A DNA stretch of 64,000 bases from Rheinheimera sp. A13L (GTDB lineage Bacteria > Pseudomonadota > Gammaproteobacteria > Enterobacterales > Alteromonadaceae), in the NCBI RefSeq assembly GCF_000217935.1, contig NZ_AFHI01000001.1, forward strand, positions 1 through 64,000. The letters are read 5' to 3'. The number at the start of each line of letters is the position of its first letter. Positions within the stretch are counted from its first letter, which is position 1. Made by a program: the position numbers and the translations under genes. The notes beneath the pieces are model-generated. The model was not told where the DNA came from. It saw nothing but the letters and a program-made list of their open reading frames with translations, and made no database searches. Of this stretch, positions 33,956 through 45,113 are shown in pieces.

Positions 33956-34648
33956 TCAGCGAAACAACGCCACTTCTTCAGCTGTTAAGTAACGGTATTC
34001 GCCTTCGGCTAAATCCGGGTCCAGTGGCAAAGCGCCAATTTGTTCGCGGTGCAGCTTTTCGACTTTATTGCCTATAGCCCCAAACATACGTTTCACCTGG
34101 TGATAACGACCTTCGCAGATCGTCAGCAAGACCTGGTGTGGATCAATGATTTCCAGTTTCGCCGGCTTAGTTAAGTCTTTTTCACCACGTAACATAATAC
34201 CTGCTGCAAATTCAGCAATCACGGCTTCAGACACAGGGTCGGCCAGCCATACACGATAGGTTTTAGGGCAGTGGTGTTTAGGCGAACTGATTTTATGTGA
34301 CCATTGACCATCGTCAGTGATCAGTACCATACCAGTGGTATCCAAATCCAGCCGGCCCACTGTATGTAAACGCTCCATCAAAGGTTCGTCCATTAAGGTA
34401 AATACAGTATTGTGGTCCGGATCTTCAGTCGAGCAGATATAACCAGCAGGTTTGTGCATCACTATATAACGCAAGCCTATCAGCTGCAGTTGCTCGTCTT
34501 CTAAAAACACCAGATCGGAGGCTTTGAGCTGTAAAGCCGGTTGTTTGGCAATTTCGCCATTCACTTTCACCAGCTTTTGACGCACTACTTTACCGGCCTG
34601 ACTACGGGTCAAACCGGTGCAATCACATATAAACTTATCTAAACGCAT
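33956..34648 (-). CDS. rsuA: 16S rRNA pseudouridine(516) synthase
   Basis: 230 residues (E. coli RsuA is 231), from the ATG at 34648. An S4 RNA-binding domain (MRLDKFICDCTGLTRSQAGK) is followed by the pseudouridine synthase domain. That domain has the catalytic GRLDLDTTG (residues 98-106, Asp101), KTYRVWL, and EGRYHQVKRMFGAIGN. The whole sequence follows RsuA closely, including STEDPDHNTV, where E. coli has STDDPDHPTV. It isomerises U516 in 16S rRNA during 30S assembly. Convergent with the TonB receptor gene. An upstream in-frame TTG at 34663 is a less likely start. Confidence 0.95.
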   Translation of the reverse strand: MRLDKFICDCTGLTRSQAGKVVRQKLVKVNGEIAKQPALQLKASDLVFLEDEQLQLIGLRYIVMHKPAGYICSTEDPDHNTVFTLMDEPLMERLHTVGRLDLDTTGMVLITDDGQWSHKISSPKHHCPKTYRVWLADPVSEAVIAEFAAGIMLRGEKDLTKPAKLEIIDPHQVLLTICEGRYHQVKRMFGAIGNKVEKLHREQIGALPLDPDLAEGEYRYLTAEEVALFR

Positions 34649-34707
34649 CTTTGAGTTTCCCAACTGTTATGGGTTCAGTGTAACCAGTTCGTCCTGTGGA
34701 TACCAGT

Positions 34708-36204
34708 TTAAGGTTTAGAAGCAGGCACCTGCAGCTCAGTTAGTTTTTGCTGTTTTAAATGCCAGCGCAGAATTCTGTTGTTATTGGTGTCGGCAATATA
34801 AAGCTCATCATTAAAGACTGCCAAACCGCCTGGCTCATTCAGCTCAGTACCTAAACTAAGTGTCATCACCTGCTGCTTGTCTAAATCCAACAGTCTGATT
34901 TTATGGTTGTAGGTATCAGCCACTGCCAAAGTGTTTTTATCCAGCGCCACCACATCTTTGTTGTGTTGCAGCAAAGCCCGTTTAAAACCACCATCCTTTA
35001 AACCAAATTCAAACAAGCCCTGCCCGACTAAGGTATCAACTTTACCTGAACTTAAATCGATTTGCCGCACTGCACTGGCTTCGGCGTCAGCGACCCATAA
35101 TTTATTGCCTCTTAAGGCTAAACCGCTTGGCTGATTAAAAGCAGCGTCACGGCGTTTGCCATCCAGCAAAGCTTCCTGCCCTGTGCCTGCAAACAGGTTC
35201 AGCTCTGAGCTTTTTAAATCCAGAGTCCAGATTTGGTGACTGCCAGCCATAGCGATATACAAAGTATTGTTATCAAGCGCTAAATCCCAGGGCGAACGTA
35301 AAGAGACCTGAGCAGGCGTTGAGCCTGAGATTAAACGGCCCTGTGCCAGCTCACCATTGCCCGCAATAGTATTGACCTGAAAGGTACTTAAGTCGATACG
35401 ACGAATGGCATGGTTGCCTGTATCTGCAACATACAGAGCTTTGTCCGTCAGTACTAAGCCCTGAGGCGAAGAAAAAGCACTGCTGTCGCTATGACCATCT
35501 TTTAATTCTGCTATGCCAGAGCCCAAACGTTTCACCAGCTTGCCCTGATGATCCATCAGCACTATTTGATGGTGTAAGGTATCGCTGATGGCGATATAAC
35601 GCTCATCCACAGTGACAGCACCGGGCGCTGCCAATATAGTGTTTAACGGGTCCAGTAATTTAATCGGCAAAGGTGTGAGGTTAGGCTCACCTTTAAACTC
35701 AGCCAGCAACTGTTTAATGGCTTGATCCAATACATCATAGCGGCCTTCACCTGAGGTTTGCCCTACATACTTGCCGTCAGGCCCGATCAGGACAAAAGTA
35801 GGCCAGGCGCGCACTGCATAAGAGCGCCATAACTGAAACTCCACATCATTTACCACCGCATGTTGCATACCGTAACGGCGAACTATGGAGGTTAAAGTGC
35901 TGAGTTGTTTTTCGTTTTCGAATTTCGGCGAATGCACAGAAATCACAGCCAGCTGATTGCCATATTTTTGTTCCAGCTTGTGTAAATCAGGGATCACATG
36001 AATACAGTTGACACAGCCATAGGTCCAGAAATCCAGCAACACCACCTTGCCTTTTAGTTGTTGCATAGTTAAAGGTTCGGTCACATTCAGCCAGGGTAAG
36101 CCAACTGGAAACTCAACACTGTTGGTGCGGGCCGAAGCTTTGGCCAGGCCAAAGGTTAAACTACAGGTCATGACGAAAATCCAGATTATTAGTTTAAAAC
36201 GCAT
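34708..36204 (-). CDS. Exported thioredoxin-like/NHL-repeat protein
   Basis: 498 residues from the ATG at 36204 (AGGAG upstream); an in-frame start at 36255 has none. A signal peptide of about 25 residues precedes a thioredoxin domain of the TlpA/NHLRC2 type with the redox pair Cys64 and Cys67 in FWTYGCVNCIHVIPDL, plus the cis-Pro segment RAWPTFVLIGPDG. The C-terminal 300 residues are NHL beta-propeller repeats (DTGNHAIRRIDLS, DTYNHKIRLLDLD, DTNNNRILRWHL). The layout is that of animal NHLRC2 and its bacterial relatives. It likely works as a periplasmic redox protein; the substrate is unknown. Divergent from the symporter gene. Confidence 0.87.
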   Translation of the reverse strand: MRFKLIIWIFVMTCSLTFGLAKASARTNSVEFPVGLPWLNVTEPLTMQQLKGKVVLLDFWTYGCVNCIHVIPDLHKLEQKYGNQLAVISVHSPKFENEKQLSTLTSIVRRYGMQHAVVNDVEFQLWRSYAVRAWPTFVLIGPDGKYVGQTSGEGRYDVLDQAIKQLLAEFKGEPNLTPLPIKLLDPLNTILAAPGAVTVDERYIAISDTLHHQIVLMDHQGKLVKRLGSGIAELKDGHSDSSAFSSPQGLVLTDKALYVADTGNHAIRRIDLSTFQVNTIAGNGELAQGRLISGSTPAQVSLRSPWDLALDNNTLYIAMAGSHQIWTLDLKSSELNLFAGTGQEALLDGKRRDAAFNQPSGLALRGNKLWVADAEASAVRQIDLSSGKVDTLVGQGLFEFGLKDGGFKRALLQHNKDVVALDKNTLAVADTYNHKIRLLDLDKQQVMTLSLGTELNEPGGLAVFNDELYIADTNNNRILRWHLKQQKLTELQVPASKP

Positions 36205-36478
36205 TCGTGACTCCTGGTCAAACAACTCATCCACTATATAGAACGTTCTTAACATGAATTTCGTTCATTGTTTTAATTAAACAGGCGCTGATTAACCTGA
36301 GTTTAACGATAGATTGATGACAGCGACGGATTTTTGGTTGCTTTTTGCCACGGATTTCCTCTATCTTGCTGCTGCACCAAGGTGTAACTTCTGCGACTTC
36401 CAGGCTCATTCTTGTCTTACCCATGAGTCAGCAGATAGATAAGGTCCAAAAAAACTATAACTAATATAAGAGATAAGC

Positions 36479-37825
36479 ATGACTAACTCGACAACACGCG
36501 GCAGCTGGGGTTCGCGTATAGGATTTATTTTAGCGGCGGCAGGCTCTGCAGTGGGCCTTGGCGCGATCTGGAAATTCCCTTATGTTGCTGGTGCCAATGG
36601 CGGCGGCGTTTTCTTATTGGTTTACCTGGCCTGCGTATTTTCTGTCGGTGTGGTGATGCTGCTGGCAGAAATGATGATTGGCCGTACCGCCAAAAAATCC
36701 GCCACTTCAGCCTATCGTGCTTTAGGCAAAGGCTACTGGCATATAGCAGGCTGGCTGTCCGTCCTTGGGGTCTTTTTAATTCTGGGCTTCTACTGTGTGG
36801 TAGGAGGCTGGACTATTGCCTATATAGTACAAAGTATCCAGGGCACAGTGTTGACCACAGACGCTAAAGTATTGAGTGATACCTTCACCCACTTTATTGC
36901 TAACCCCACTTCTTCGTTAATTTATACCGCCTTGTTTATGATCATCACAGCTGTGATCGTGATTGCAGGGGTACAATCTGGTATTGAGCGTATTTGTAAA
37001 ATTCTGATGCCAGCCCTTTTTGCCTTGATGCTGGTGATGGTATGGCGCAGCCTGACTTTGCCAGGTGCCATTGAAGGGGTGATTTATTTTATTACTCCGG
37101 ACTGGAGCAAACTGAGCATTAAAATGGTGCTGGATGCTTTAGGATTAGCCGTATTTTCATTGTCTGTAGGTGCTGGTTTAATGGTGGCTTATGGCTCTTA
37201 TTTAAGCCCTGAAACTAAGGTAGTGAATGCTGGTTTATGGATTGCTGGCCTGGCAACTTTGGCTTCAGTCATGGCTGGTTTAATGATTTTACCCGCTGTA
37301 TTCGCCTTTAATGTCGACCCTGCAGCAGGCCCAGGCTTAACCTTTATCACCATGCCAGCGCTATTCGCACAAATGGCCGGAGGTCAGGTTCTGGCGTTAA
37401 TTTTCTTCAGCTTATTGTTATTTGCCGCTGTCACTTCGTCCATTTCTATTCTGGAACCTGTAGTCGCCTTCCTGATTGACGAATATGGAATGCAGCGCAA
37501 AAAAGCCACTATTCTGGTTGCTGTAGTGAACTATACAGTGCTGGGTATTCCTGCGGCTTTGTCCTTTGGTGGTGGCATGGAGAGTTTTACTATTTTCGGA
37601 AAAACCCCATTTGATGCCATGGACTTTATGGCCTCTAATGTGCTGATGCCTTTAGGTGGTATGTTTGCTGCGACTTTTGTTGGCTGGCGGGTATGGCCAC
37701 AAATTAAAGCTATTCTGGCGGGTGAAGTACCTGCAGCTGTGCAGAAAATTTACTGGTTACTGGCCGCTGTGGTTTCTCCGGTGCTGATTGCTATAGTAGC
37801 CATCATGACCATTAAAGGCAGTTAA
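36479..37825 (+). CDS. Sodium:neurotransmitter symporter (SNF)-family transporter
   Basis: 448 residues with about 11-12 hydrophobic segments. The family start is WGSRIGFILAAAGSAVGLGA followed by IWKFPY, the sodium and substrate site of LeuT-like transporters, then GGGVFLLVYLACVF, AEMMIGR and, later, SLSVGAGLMVAYGSYL and FFSLLLFAAVTSSISILE. Bacterial members move amino acids or related amines with sodium into the cytoplasm. The particular substrate cannot be told. Single gene, followed by a hairpin at 37857-37886. Confidence 0.92.
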   Translation: MTNSTTRGSWGSRIGFILAAAGSAVGLGAIWKFPYVAGANGGGVFLLVYLACVFSVGVVMLLAEMMIGRTAKKSATSAYRALGKGYWHIAGWLSVLGVFLILGFYCVVGGWTIAYIVQSIQGTVLTTDAKVLSDTFTHFIANPTSSLIYTALFMIITAVIVIAGVQSGIERICKILMPALFALMLVMVWRSLTLPGAIEGVIYFITPDWSKLSIKMVLDALGLAVFSLSVGAGLMVAYGSYLSPETKVVNAGLWIAGLATLASVMAGLMILPAVFAFNVDPAAGPGLTFITMPALFAQMAGGQVLALIFFSLLLFAAVTSSISILEPVVAFLIDEYGMQRKKATILVAVVNYTVLGIPAALSFGGGMESFTIFGKTPFDAMDFMASNVLMPLGGMFAATFVGWRVWPQIKAILAGEVPAAVQKIYWLLAAVVSPVLIAIVAIMTIKGS

Positions 37826-37856
37826 ATACAATCAAAGCCTGAGTGATCACTATAAA

Positions 37857-37886
37857 GTCCGGAGTTCGGCTGACGAAACTCCGGAC
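37857..37886. terminator. Perfect 10-bp hairpin after the SNF transporter gene
   Basis: GTCCGGAGTT (37857-37866) pairs perfectly with AACTCCGGAC (37877-37886) around a 10-base loop. No T-run follows, so intrinsic termination is doubtful. It separates the transporter gene from the next gene on the same strand. Confidence 0.45.
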
Positions 37887-37957
37887 AACCAGCAGACCCG
37901 TCATGTTGTTGCCCGGCCTATTCTGGCTTAAGCAGTAACCAGGCAAGGATTGAGACC

Positions 37958-38908
37958 ATGATAAAAAAAGACTACGTATGGCCATTGATAGGATTGGCCG
38001 CTGTAGCGTTTTCTGTCTATGTGCTGATAGAACAGCTCAAAGGTATTTCGTACGAAGATGTAGTCCGCAGTTTAGAAGCTATTTCTTTGCATGGCTGGCT
38101 GATGGCCGCATTAGCTACTGTATTTGCTTATGTCGCCTTAGCGGGTTACGACCGGCTGGCGTTATCCCATCTGCGTAAAAAAGTATCCTGGACCTTTATT
38201 TCCGTAGCCTCTTTTACTGCTTATGCCATAGGGCACAATCTGGGTGCCTCAGTATTTTCTGGTGCAGTAGTGCGCTACAGAGCTTATCGATCGCAAGGCC
38301 TGACAGCAGCAGAAGTAGGTATTCTGGTCGCATTTTGCTCTTTTACTTTTGCTTTGGGCACCATAGTTTTAGCTGGTATTGTATTGTTGATTGAGCCAGG
38401 TTTACCTGCCGTGTTTCACAGTGCCTTGCCAGAGTGGGTTGCCTTATTGCTTGGCGGGGCTATGTTACTTCTGGTGGTCCTGTATTTGTGGGGCAGCTTT
38501 ATGAAAAAACGCTGCATCAATTTATGGACCATCAAGCTGGAGTACCCACGTTTTTCGCTGATCTGTAAACAATTGGTGGTAGCACCGCTGGAGTTATTAG
38601 CAGCAGCGGCCATTATTTATTACGCCTTACCAGAACAAAGCAACCCGGGTTATTTTATGGTGTTGGGGATTTTCCTGGCCTCTTTTTCAGCTGCCTTGCT
38701 GTCTCATGCCCCTGGTGGTTTAGGTGTGCTGGAAGTGATGTTTTTATTGGCCTTACCCAATGTAGACCCAGCTGATGTGATAGCGGCTTTACTGGTTTTC
38801 CGTTTGTTTTATCTGTTAATCCCTTTTGCTATTTCACTGATTTTTGTAGTCTGGTTTGAACATGATCAACTGCTGCAAAAGTTGAAAGGAAAAAAAGCCG
38901 CCGGCTGA
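37958..38908 (+). CDS. UPF0104/lysylphosphatidylglycerol synthase-type membrane protein
   Basis: 316 residues with about eight hydrophobic segments. Family marks are YVALAGYDRLAL, FTAYAIGHNLGASVFSGAVVRY, RLFYLLIPF and, near the end, HAPGGLGVLEVMFL. This is the YbhN-like transmembrane module found alone here, without the cytosolic aminoacyl-transferase domain of MprF. Homologues are proposed lipid flippases. The ribosome site AAGGA is 8 bases before the ATG. The gene is 45 bases upstream of the 38953 gene, so they may be co-transcribed. Confidence 0.85.
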   Translation: MIKKDYVWPLIGLAAVAFSVYVLIEQLKGISYEDVVRSLEAISLHGWLMAALATVFAYVALAGYDRLALSHLRKKVSWTFISVASFTAYAIGHNLGASVFSGAVVRYRAYRSQGLTAAEVGILVAFCSFTFALGTIVLAGIVLLIEPGLPAVFHSALPEWVALLLGGAMLLLVVLYLWGSFMKKRCINLWTIKLEYPRFSLICKQLVVAPLELLAAAAIIYYALPEQSNPGYFMVLGIFLASFSAALLSHAPGGLGVLEVMFLLALPNVDPADVIAALLVFRLFYLLIPFAISLIFVVWFEHDQLLQKLKGKKAAG

Positions 38909-38952
38909 GCAGACTCATAGTTGCAAAGCCAGCGTACAAATAAGGATGTTTT

Positions 38953-40353
38953 ATGAAGATCATTGTGTTCCCTGCAGCACTTTGCGCTGTGCTCAGCGGA
39001 TTGTTCTCTGCAACTTTAGCTGCGGCTCCTTTACCTGAGATTCTGGATTACTACCCTGAATGTTTTTCCGGGCAAACTGAGTTAGCCGTAGCCAGTGCCA
39101 GGCTTAAAACGGATGATCCAATGGCAGAGTTGAGCGCAGCACCACGTTTCCAACAGCTATTGCAACAGCTTCAGCAAAAGGCTGCAACCTCAGGCGCTGA
39201 AGCTCTTACCATTGAAAAAATAGAACAAAGTGCTCCTGTTCAATTCCAAAATCGCCATAATGATGATCACACTGCAACGGTAAAAATCAGTGCAAAGTTG
39301 CTTAATTATTGTGCTGACAATAAAACCCTGAGTGAGCGCCAGCCGCCCTATAACTCCACGGGCCAAAAAATTATAAAAAGCACCAAACTCATTTCAATAG
39401 CAGCAAAACAAATAGTGATACAACGCGAGGCTCCGGCGGATCTTTATAAAGATCCGACCAATTACATAGTGTCAGTTCAGCAGGGTGTTGCCGGGGTATT
39501 ACCGGGCCAGAGCAAAGCTCAGGTGATGGCGTTATTAGGACAACCTTCTGTACAAATCCAACTGAATAATCAACAGCAAATGTGGGGTTATGGCCGTAAA
39601 CTCTGGCTGACCTTTGCTGACACCTTGCTTTGGATTTCAACAGACTCAGATTTGCTGTCAAACTACGCTCTGAATCGTATTGATCTGCGCGACGCCTACG
39701 ACAATTCCAGCTGGAGCATTGAAGGCAAAGTTCCGCTGAAAAGCCAGGAATCCGTCGTACTGGCCACACTACCGGGCCAGTTCAAAAAGCAAGCCGGATA
39801 CTGGGTACAACAGCAAAACCAAGTTAAATTGGCTCTGCAGTTCGAAAGCTTTAAGAACAACAATTCCAATACAACAGAACAGCTACTGACAGGTTTTACT
39901 TTATCCGGAGCAGAAAAAACAGCGGCTACTACAGCAACTTACTCATCAGAGCCTATTCAAAACTGGTTACAACAACTAAAAGGCAGCTCTGATCCAGGCT
40001 CTGATCTAAAGAGTCTGCAATCGCAGGTTCCTGTTCATCAGTTGCACAGAGGCGTAGACGGCAGTTGGCTGGTCGCAGGCAACTATCTGTCATTGCAGTA
40101 CAGTCATGACCGACTGGCTAAGCTGCGTTTGGGTGAATCCATGTTTGGCCAGCACAATACCAAAGAGCTGCATCAGCTGATTGTTGCCGCAGGCTACCCG
40201 CTCACCAAAGCTGAGTTTATGACAAAGTACCCGGATGCTTTTGATTCAGGTTATGAAATACAGCTGTATCTGGACGATAAAACTCTGGTTGCGGTGTTTA
40301 ATTCTGAAGCAGGGACTGCAGTGATCGAAGAGTTAGTGCTGACGCTTAATTAA
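38953..40353 (+). CDS. Exported protein, hypothetical
   Basis: 466 residues with a Sec signal peptide (ALCAVLSGLFSATLAAA) and AAGGA seven bases before the ATG. The mature protein is Gln- and Leu-rich with no membrane helix. A segment near 175-215 (GVAGVLPGQSKAQVMALLGQ, then QQMWGYGRKLWL) resembles the SmpA/BamE-type beta motif. The remainder is not recognised. Likely periplasmic. Its last four bases overlap the stop of the convergent 40350 gene. Confidence 0.75.
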   Translation: MKIIVFPAALCAVLSGLFSATLAAAPLPEILDYYPECFSGQTELAVASARLKTDDPMAELSAAPRFQQLLQQLQQKAATSGAEALTIEKIEQSAPVQFQNRHNDDHTATVKISAKLLNYCADNKTLSERQPPYNSTGQKIIKSTKLISIAAKQIVIQREAPADLYKDPTNYIVSVQQGVAGVLPGQSKAQVMALLGQPSVQIQLNNQQQMWGYGRKLWLTFADTLLWISTDSDLLSNYALNRIDLRDAYDNSSWSIEGKVPLKSQESVVLATLPGQFKKQAGYWVQQQNQVKLALQFESFKNNNSNTTEQLLTGFTLSGAEKTAATTATYSSEPIQNWLQQLKGSSDPGSDLKSLQSQVPVHQLHRGVDGSWLVAGNYLSLQYSHDRLAKLRLGESMFGQHNTKELHQLIVAAGYPLTKAEFMTKYPDAFDSGYEIQLYLDDKTLVAVFNSEAGTAVIEELVLTLN

Positions 40354-40724
40354 TCATTAATTCGTTTAGGACGTTCGGCTTTGGGCTGGAAAGAGCTGGG
40401 CAAGACTTCGATGCCCAGTTTGCGGCCTACTTTAATTAAAACCGGAATAGTTAAAGGGGCAAAAGGCAACACAGCAAAAATCCCTAAGCCTGTGGCTCTT
40501 AAAACGTCGACCAATTGGTGGTTAGCAAAACGCATTTCAGCCTGAGTGGCTTTGCCTTGCAAAGAGCGTTGATAGATTTGCAGCATACGTTTGGTTTCTT
40601 CGGTTTCTTGCGACAAAGCCATTCTGAGCCGAATCATGCTAAAGCGAATACGCGACATACTTTTACGCCGTTGTAACCGCATCACCCGGATCGGTGCCTT
40701 ATGCAACCGACTTAACAAATTCAT
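40350..40724 (-). CDS. LETM1-like domain protein
   Basis: 124 residues from the ATG at 40724; an in-frame start at 40748 gives eight extra residues. The N-terminal half is strongly basic and helical (RRKSMSRIRFSMIRLRM). The C-terminal half, AVLPFAPLTIPVLIKVGRKL followed by LPSSFQPK, looks like the short LETM1 ribosome-binding-type domain seen in some bacterial proteins. There is one hydrophobic segment at most. Function is unknown in bacteria; in mitochondria LETM1 is a cation transport factor. It faces the 38953 gene with a 4-base overlap of stops. Confidence 0.55.
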   Translation of the reverse strand: MNLLSRLHKAPIRVMRLQRRKSMSRIRFSMIRLRMALSQETEETKRMLQIYQRSLQGKATQAEMRFANHQLVDVLRATGLGIFAVLPFAPLTIPVLIKVGRKLGIEVLPSSFQPKAERPKRIND

Positions 40725-40987
40725 AACCACCTCAACTGCCTGCTCCACGCATTATCGGCTGCTTTGGTGTGACAAGACAGTGTTATTTTGTCCTGCCGTC
40801 TTTCTTACCCGTTATTGAACGTCGCCCGCAACTAGCAACACGTCAGCCACTCAGCGGATCACTTCCAGGAAAGGTCTGGATAAAAAATAACCAATAAGAT
40901 CGTTTTAGCAACAAAAAACATTAAACTCCATTGATTATTTAACCTAATAGTATAATTTGTTCCCAATATTGATTATGGAAAGGATTA

Positions 40988-43900
40988 TTGATCGTTATGA
41001 AAGGGTTGTGCACAAAATTATCTGCGATAGCGGCCTGCACTCTGCTTTTTTGTGGCCTGGCTGTAAATGCTTATGCAAGCGGAGACTCAGGCGGGGGCGG
41101 GGGCGAAGGAGATGACGAGAAAACAGAAGTTATTAATATTACTACAAAAGTATTCAAATACTATCAGCAGCATGAAGGAGTAGCGGCCGCTACAGCCTTC
41201 TTAAACAGATTGCAGTATTTTTATAAACCCATCTATAAATCTGAAGAAAGAGACCCCGATGGCAAACCTGTAGATGAAGACTGCGACAGCACTGCAGGTA
41301 ATCCCATTACTATTTCATCAGGTATGAAGGTTGAAAATGCAACAGATTTTACCGGAACCGAAGACTTCCCTTTAAGCATCAAGCGCCGCTATAGCAGCGT
41401 GAATCAGCATCAAGGTGTTTTTGGACCTGGCTGGCACAGCCCTTTTGATCAGCGACTGGATATCCCTAAAGCGGAGAGCTTTACCAGTGAAGGCAACATC
41501 ATTAAATTTGTATCTTCTGGTTACAGAAACTTTCCCGATGTAGGCAGTGTTTATACTCATGCCAGCTTTGCAGGTAAAAATTATGTGTACCAACATAGCT
41601 CTGGTTATTGGGTGTTTCGGGGTGAGGACAATAGCAATATTATTTATGACAGCACAGGGAAAATAATACGTAAGTCTTACTCTGCGAAACCTGACACTAT
41701 TTCGGGTGGCGCAACCCCAACTATCACCTCTTATGGCATTTACCACCACTATCAGTACAGCAACGGTAAACTAAGTTCTGTCACGCATTCGAATGGCAGA
41801 AAACTAAGTATTAGCTGGAATGGCAACAGAATCAGTCAAATCACCAATAATGCCGGTTCAGCTTTCAAATACAGCTACGACACAGCTGGTGTATTACAGA
41901 GTGTGCTACGACCAGAAAATAGCAGCAGAACCTATTTTTATGAAGACAGCCGTTATCCAAGCGGGCTTACTGGCGTGTCTTTTAATGGTATCCGATATTC
42001 ATGGTTCAGCTACGACGCTTTAGGCCGGGCCACCATGAGCCGGCATGCAGATCACAATGATAAGTTTCAGTTTGAATATGGTGGCGACTACACCAAAGTA
42101 ACCAATCCTTTAGGCCATGTTTCTACTTATGTTTATGAAGATGGCTACAAGACGAAACTGAAACGGGTGGACCGCGAAGGCACGGCCTATTGCCCAGCCG
42201 CAGCAAAATCAACGAAATACGATGCTGCGGGTTATGAGCTGGAGAAAACAGACTGGAACAACAGTGTTACCCGTTTTGAGTATCAACCTAACGGTCAGCT
42301 GTCTTCCTCAACAGTAGCTTACGGCACAGCTCATGCGCAAACGACCAGCTACGAATGGCATCCAACATTAAATAAAATAAGCAAACAAACCTCTCCAACT
42401 CAGGTTCAGGAATTCGGTTATGACGATAAACAAAATGTGATAGCCACTACTGTAACTGCAGCAGGTAGACAACTGACCAGCAGCTTTGATTACAGTTACC
42501 ATAGCAATCACATGCCCGAAAGCTTACTCATCACAGATCCTGATAACAAAACCCTGCTGATGAACTACAACAGTTATGGAGACTTAACCACCATAACCAC
42601 GCACGATGGGTTAATCACCACATTTACTGATTTTGATGCTTTGGGTAACGCCAAAACCGTCACTAATCATGACGGTTCTAAACAGAGTTTTGTGTTTGAT
42701 AAATTAAGCCGGGTGATCCAAAAAACCACCATAGCGGCCACAGGACAAAGTTTCAGTCAAACCATGAGCTATGACCGCTTTGGCAATGTGTTTCGTATTC
42801 AAAGCAGCGATGGAAAAGACCTGACCTACAACTATGATCCAGCAGGGCGCTTAACTTCTGTTGTTGACCTGAAAGGAGACAAAGCCTACCGCAAACAATT
42901 TATCTACGATAAGGCTGGCAACCTGCTTGAGCAGCAAATTTTTGACCCTAACTCCCTGGTGCAATTTTGTTTAGAAGAACCAGGCCTCCCTCCTCTTTGC
43001 GATTGGTCTGAAGAAAAAATAAGTAGCACCTACTACAACTACACCGAGCTGGGCCAGGTTCGTGAAATAAAAAACCATTTAAACCAACGCGTTGCCAGTT
43101 TCACCTACGACCCAAATGGTAACCGGTTGACGATGACAGATGGAAAAGGCTATATCACCAAATACAGTTACGACGCATTAAACAGATTACAAAACCAAAC
43201 CAACGCAGACGGCAAAGTCACGGTATTTACGCATCAGGCTAAAGGACTCAACACTGTAAAAGATGCCAGAAACAACACCACCAGCTACGGCAGAAACGAT
43301 TTGTCCTGGGTTGAAAGCTTACAAAGCCCGGATTCAGGGCAATCAAGCTTTGAATTTAATGACATAGGTCTTACGGAGCAACGCACTGACGCCAGACAAA
43401 AAACCACAAGCTTTACCTACGATGGCACAGGGCGAATTAGCAAGAAACAAAATGCGACCACCCACAACTGGTATTATGATTCCGGCAGCTACGCTCAGGG
43501 CAAACTAAGCAGCTTCAACGACGACAGCGGTTCCACTCAGTATGGATACAATGGCTGGGGAATGCTTGGTCAACAAACTTCTGTAATTCAGGGCCTGAGC
43601 TATCAGACGAACTGGGGTTACGACAGCTTAGGCCGCTTAAGTAGCATGACATACCCTGGTGGCAATAAGGTTACCTACAGCTACGACAGTTATGGCGATG
43701 TGACAGGGCTAACGGTGACTATTGCTGGCAGTAACCGCAGTTTGTTAAGCGGCATTAAATATACGCCCTTTGGCGCTGTAAAAGAGTGGACTTATGGCAA
43801 TGCGTTAAAACGTCATCAAAGCTACGACGGCTCTATGCGTCTGACTGGAATTAGTACTGCCGCTGTACAGGGTTTAGGTTTTAGTTACGATGCCAATAAC

Positions 43901-45109
43901 AATATCAGCGGCATCACCCATCACATCACCAGCAGCTACAGCCAAAGCTTTAGTTATGACAAACTAAACCGCTTAACAGGCATCACCAGCTCTGGCTTGG
44001 GCAACCATAGTTTTGGCTATGATGCATTGGGCAACAGAACCAGCCGCAGTGGTGCTATCGCTGAAACTTACACTCTGGCGACAAACTCAAACCGTTTATC
44101 CAACGTCACTAAAGGCAGCCAAACACGAGTTTTTGGCTATGACGCTAACGGTAATGTCATCAGTGAAAAACGCTTCAATGGCAGTACCATTACTTATAGT
44201 TATAACGACGATAACCGAATGGTGACTGCGGGCACCACCCAGTATAAATACAACGCGCTGGGCCAGCGGGTGTATAAAAAAGTCGGTAGCACTGAAAGCC
44301 TCTTTATTTACAGCCCACAAGGTCAGTTACTGGCCGAAGGCACCACCAAACAGTACATTTATTTTGCTGGGCAGGTGGTAGGTTATATTCTGAACAACCA
44401 ATTGTATTTTGTGCACAACGACCATTTAGGCAGGCCGGAAGTCATTACCAATGCCAGCAAAGCAATAGTGTGGCGGGCTAAGCTGGAGGCTTTTGACCGC
44501 TCTGTACTGACGACCAGCATAGGTGAGTTTAATATCGGCTTTCCAGGACAGTACTGGGACTCTGAAAAACAAAGCTGGTATAACTATTTCAGGGATTACG
44601 ATGCGACTTTAGGGCGCTATTTGCAGAGTGACCCTATTGGTTTGGCGGGTGGGTTGAATACTTATACCTACGTTGAGGGTAATCCGATTATTTATGGTGA
44701 CCCATTGGGTTTAGCTGCGCTCAATTTCGACGCTTATTACGGAGTTGGTGGAGGAATTACAATCGGCAAAGGATTGGATGGCAAATGGTTTTTTGGAGGA
44801 CGGCTTGGAATTGGCATGGGGGGAGGTGTTAGTTATGATGCGGCACAGCAGAGACCTAGTTTGAATGCGGCTAAATCAACTGAGAATCAATGTAGTGAAA
44901 CCACAGGAACTAGTTTCGGCACAAACATTTCAGCCAGTGCGGTATTTGGTCCATACAACCCAGGCATGTCTGCAAGTGGAGGTATAACATCAAGTGGTAA
45001 TACCTTTTCAAATACGCCAAGCGTTGTTAAAGCACTCACCAATCCCAATCGTTCTTTGGGTTTGAAGTTTGGAGCTTATGCAACTTTCGAAGTAATAGGA
45101 TGGTTTTGA
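40988..45109 (+). CDS. Full-length RHS polymorphic toxin with Sec signal peptide
   Basis: 1373 residues. A signal peptide ([20 protein letters not shown]) and a Gly/Glu linker precede a DUF6531-like entry segment ([20 protein letters not shown], near 100). About 1000 residues of YD/RHS repeats follow, ending with the core-closing [17 protein letters not shown] (near 1214). The last 135 residues are the variable toxin tip, after PLGLA: a Gly-rich region ([20 protein letters not shown]) and a Ser/Asn-rich tail, family unknown. Export is by Sec rather than a PAAR/VgrG domain. The start is TTG 40988 (AGGA 3 bases upstream) or ATG 40997. The immunity candidate follows 4 bases after the stop. Confidence 0.88.
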   Translation: MIVMKGLCTKLSAIAACTLLFCGLAVNAYASGDSGGGGGEGDDEKTEVINITTKVFKYYQQHEGVAAATAFLNRLQYFYKPIYKSEERDPDGKPVDEDCDSTAGNPITISSGMKVENATDFTGTEDFPLSIKRRYSSVNQHQGVFGPGWHSPFDQRLDIPKAESFTSEGNIIKFVSSGYRNFPDVGSVYTHASFAGKNYVYQHSSGYWVFRGEDNSNIIYDSTGKIIRKSYSAKPDTISGGATPTITSYGIYHHYQYSNGKLSSVTHSNGRKLSISWNGNRISQITNNAGSAFKYSYDTAGVLQSVLRPENSSRTYFYEDSRYPSGLTGVSFNGIRYSWFSYDALGRATMSRHADHNDKFQFEYGGDYTKVTNPLGHVSTYVYEDGYKTKLKRVDREGTAYCPAAAKSTKYDAAGYELEKTDWNNSVTRFEYQPNGQLSSSTVAYGTAHAQTTSYEWHPTLNKISKQTSPTQVQEFGYDDKQNVIATTVTAAGRQLTSSFDYSYHSNHMPESLLITDPDNKTLLMNYNSYGDLTTITTHDGLITTFTDFDALGNAKTVTNHDGSKQSFVFDKLSRVIQKTTIAATGQSFSQTMSYDRFGNVFRIQSSDGKDLTYNYDPAGRLTSVVDLKGDKAYRKQFIYDKAGNLLEQQIFDPNSLVQFCLEEPGLPPLCDWSEEKISSTYYNYTELGQVREIKNHLNQRVASFTYDPNGNRLTMTDGKGYITKYSYDALNRLQNQTNADGKVTVFTHQAKGLNTVKDARNNTTSYGRNDLSWVESLQSPDSGQSSFEFNDIGLTEQRTDARQKTTSFTYDGTGRISKKQNATTHNWYYDSGSYAQGKLSSFNDDSGSTQYGYNGWGMLGQQTSVIQGLSYQTNWGYDSLGRLSSMTYPGGNKVTYSYDSYGDVTGLTVTIAGSNRSLLSGIKYTPFGAVKEWTYGNALKRHQSYDGSMRLTGISTAAVQGLGFSYDANNNISGITHHITSSYSQSFSYDKLNRLTGITSSGLGNHSFGYDALGNRTSRSGAIAETYTLATNSNRLSNVTKGSQTRVFGYDANGNVISEKRFNGSTITYSYNDDNRMVTAGTTQYKYNALGQRVYKKVGSTESLFIYSPQGQLLAEGTTKQYIYFAGQVVGYILNNQLYFVHNDHLGRPEVITNASKAIVWRAKLEAFDRSVLTTSIGEFNIGFPGQYWDSEKQSWYNYFRDYDATLGRYLQSDPIGLAGGLNTYTYVEGNPIIYGDPLGLAALNFDAYYGVGGGITIGKGLDGKWFFGGRLGIGMGGGVSYDAAQQRPSLNAAKSTENQCSETTGTSFGTNISASAVFGPYNPGMSASGGITSSGNTFSNTPSVVKALTNPNRSLGLKFGAYATFEVIGWF

Positions 45110-45113
45110 TAAT

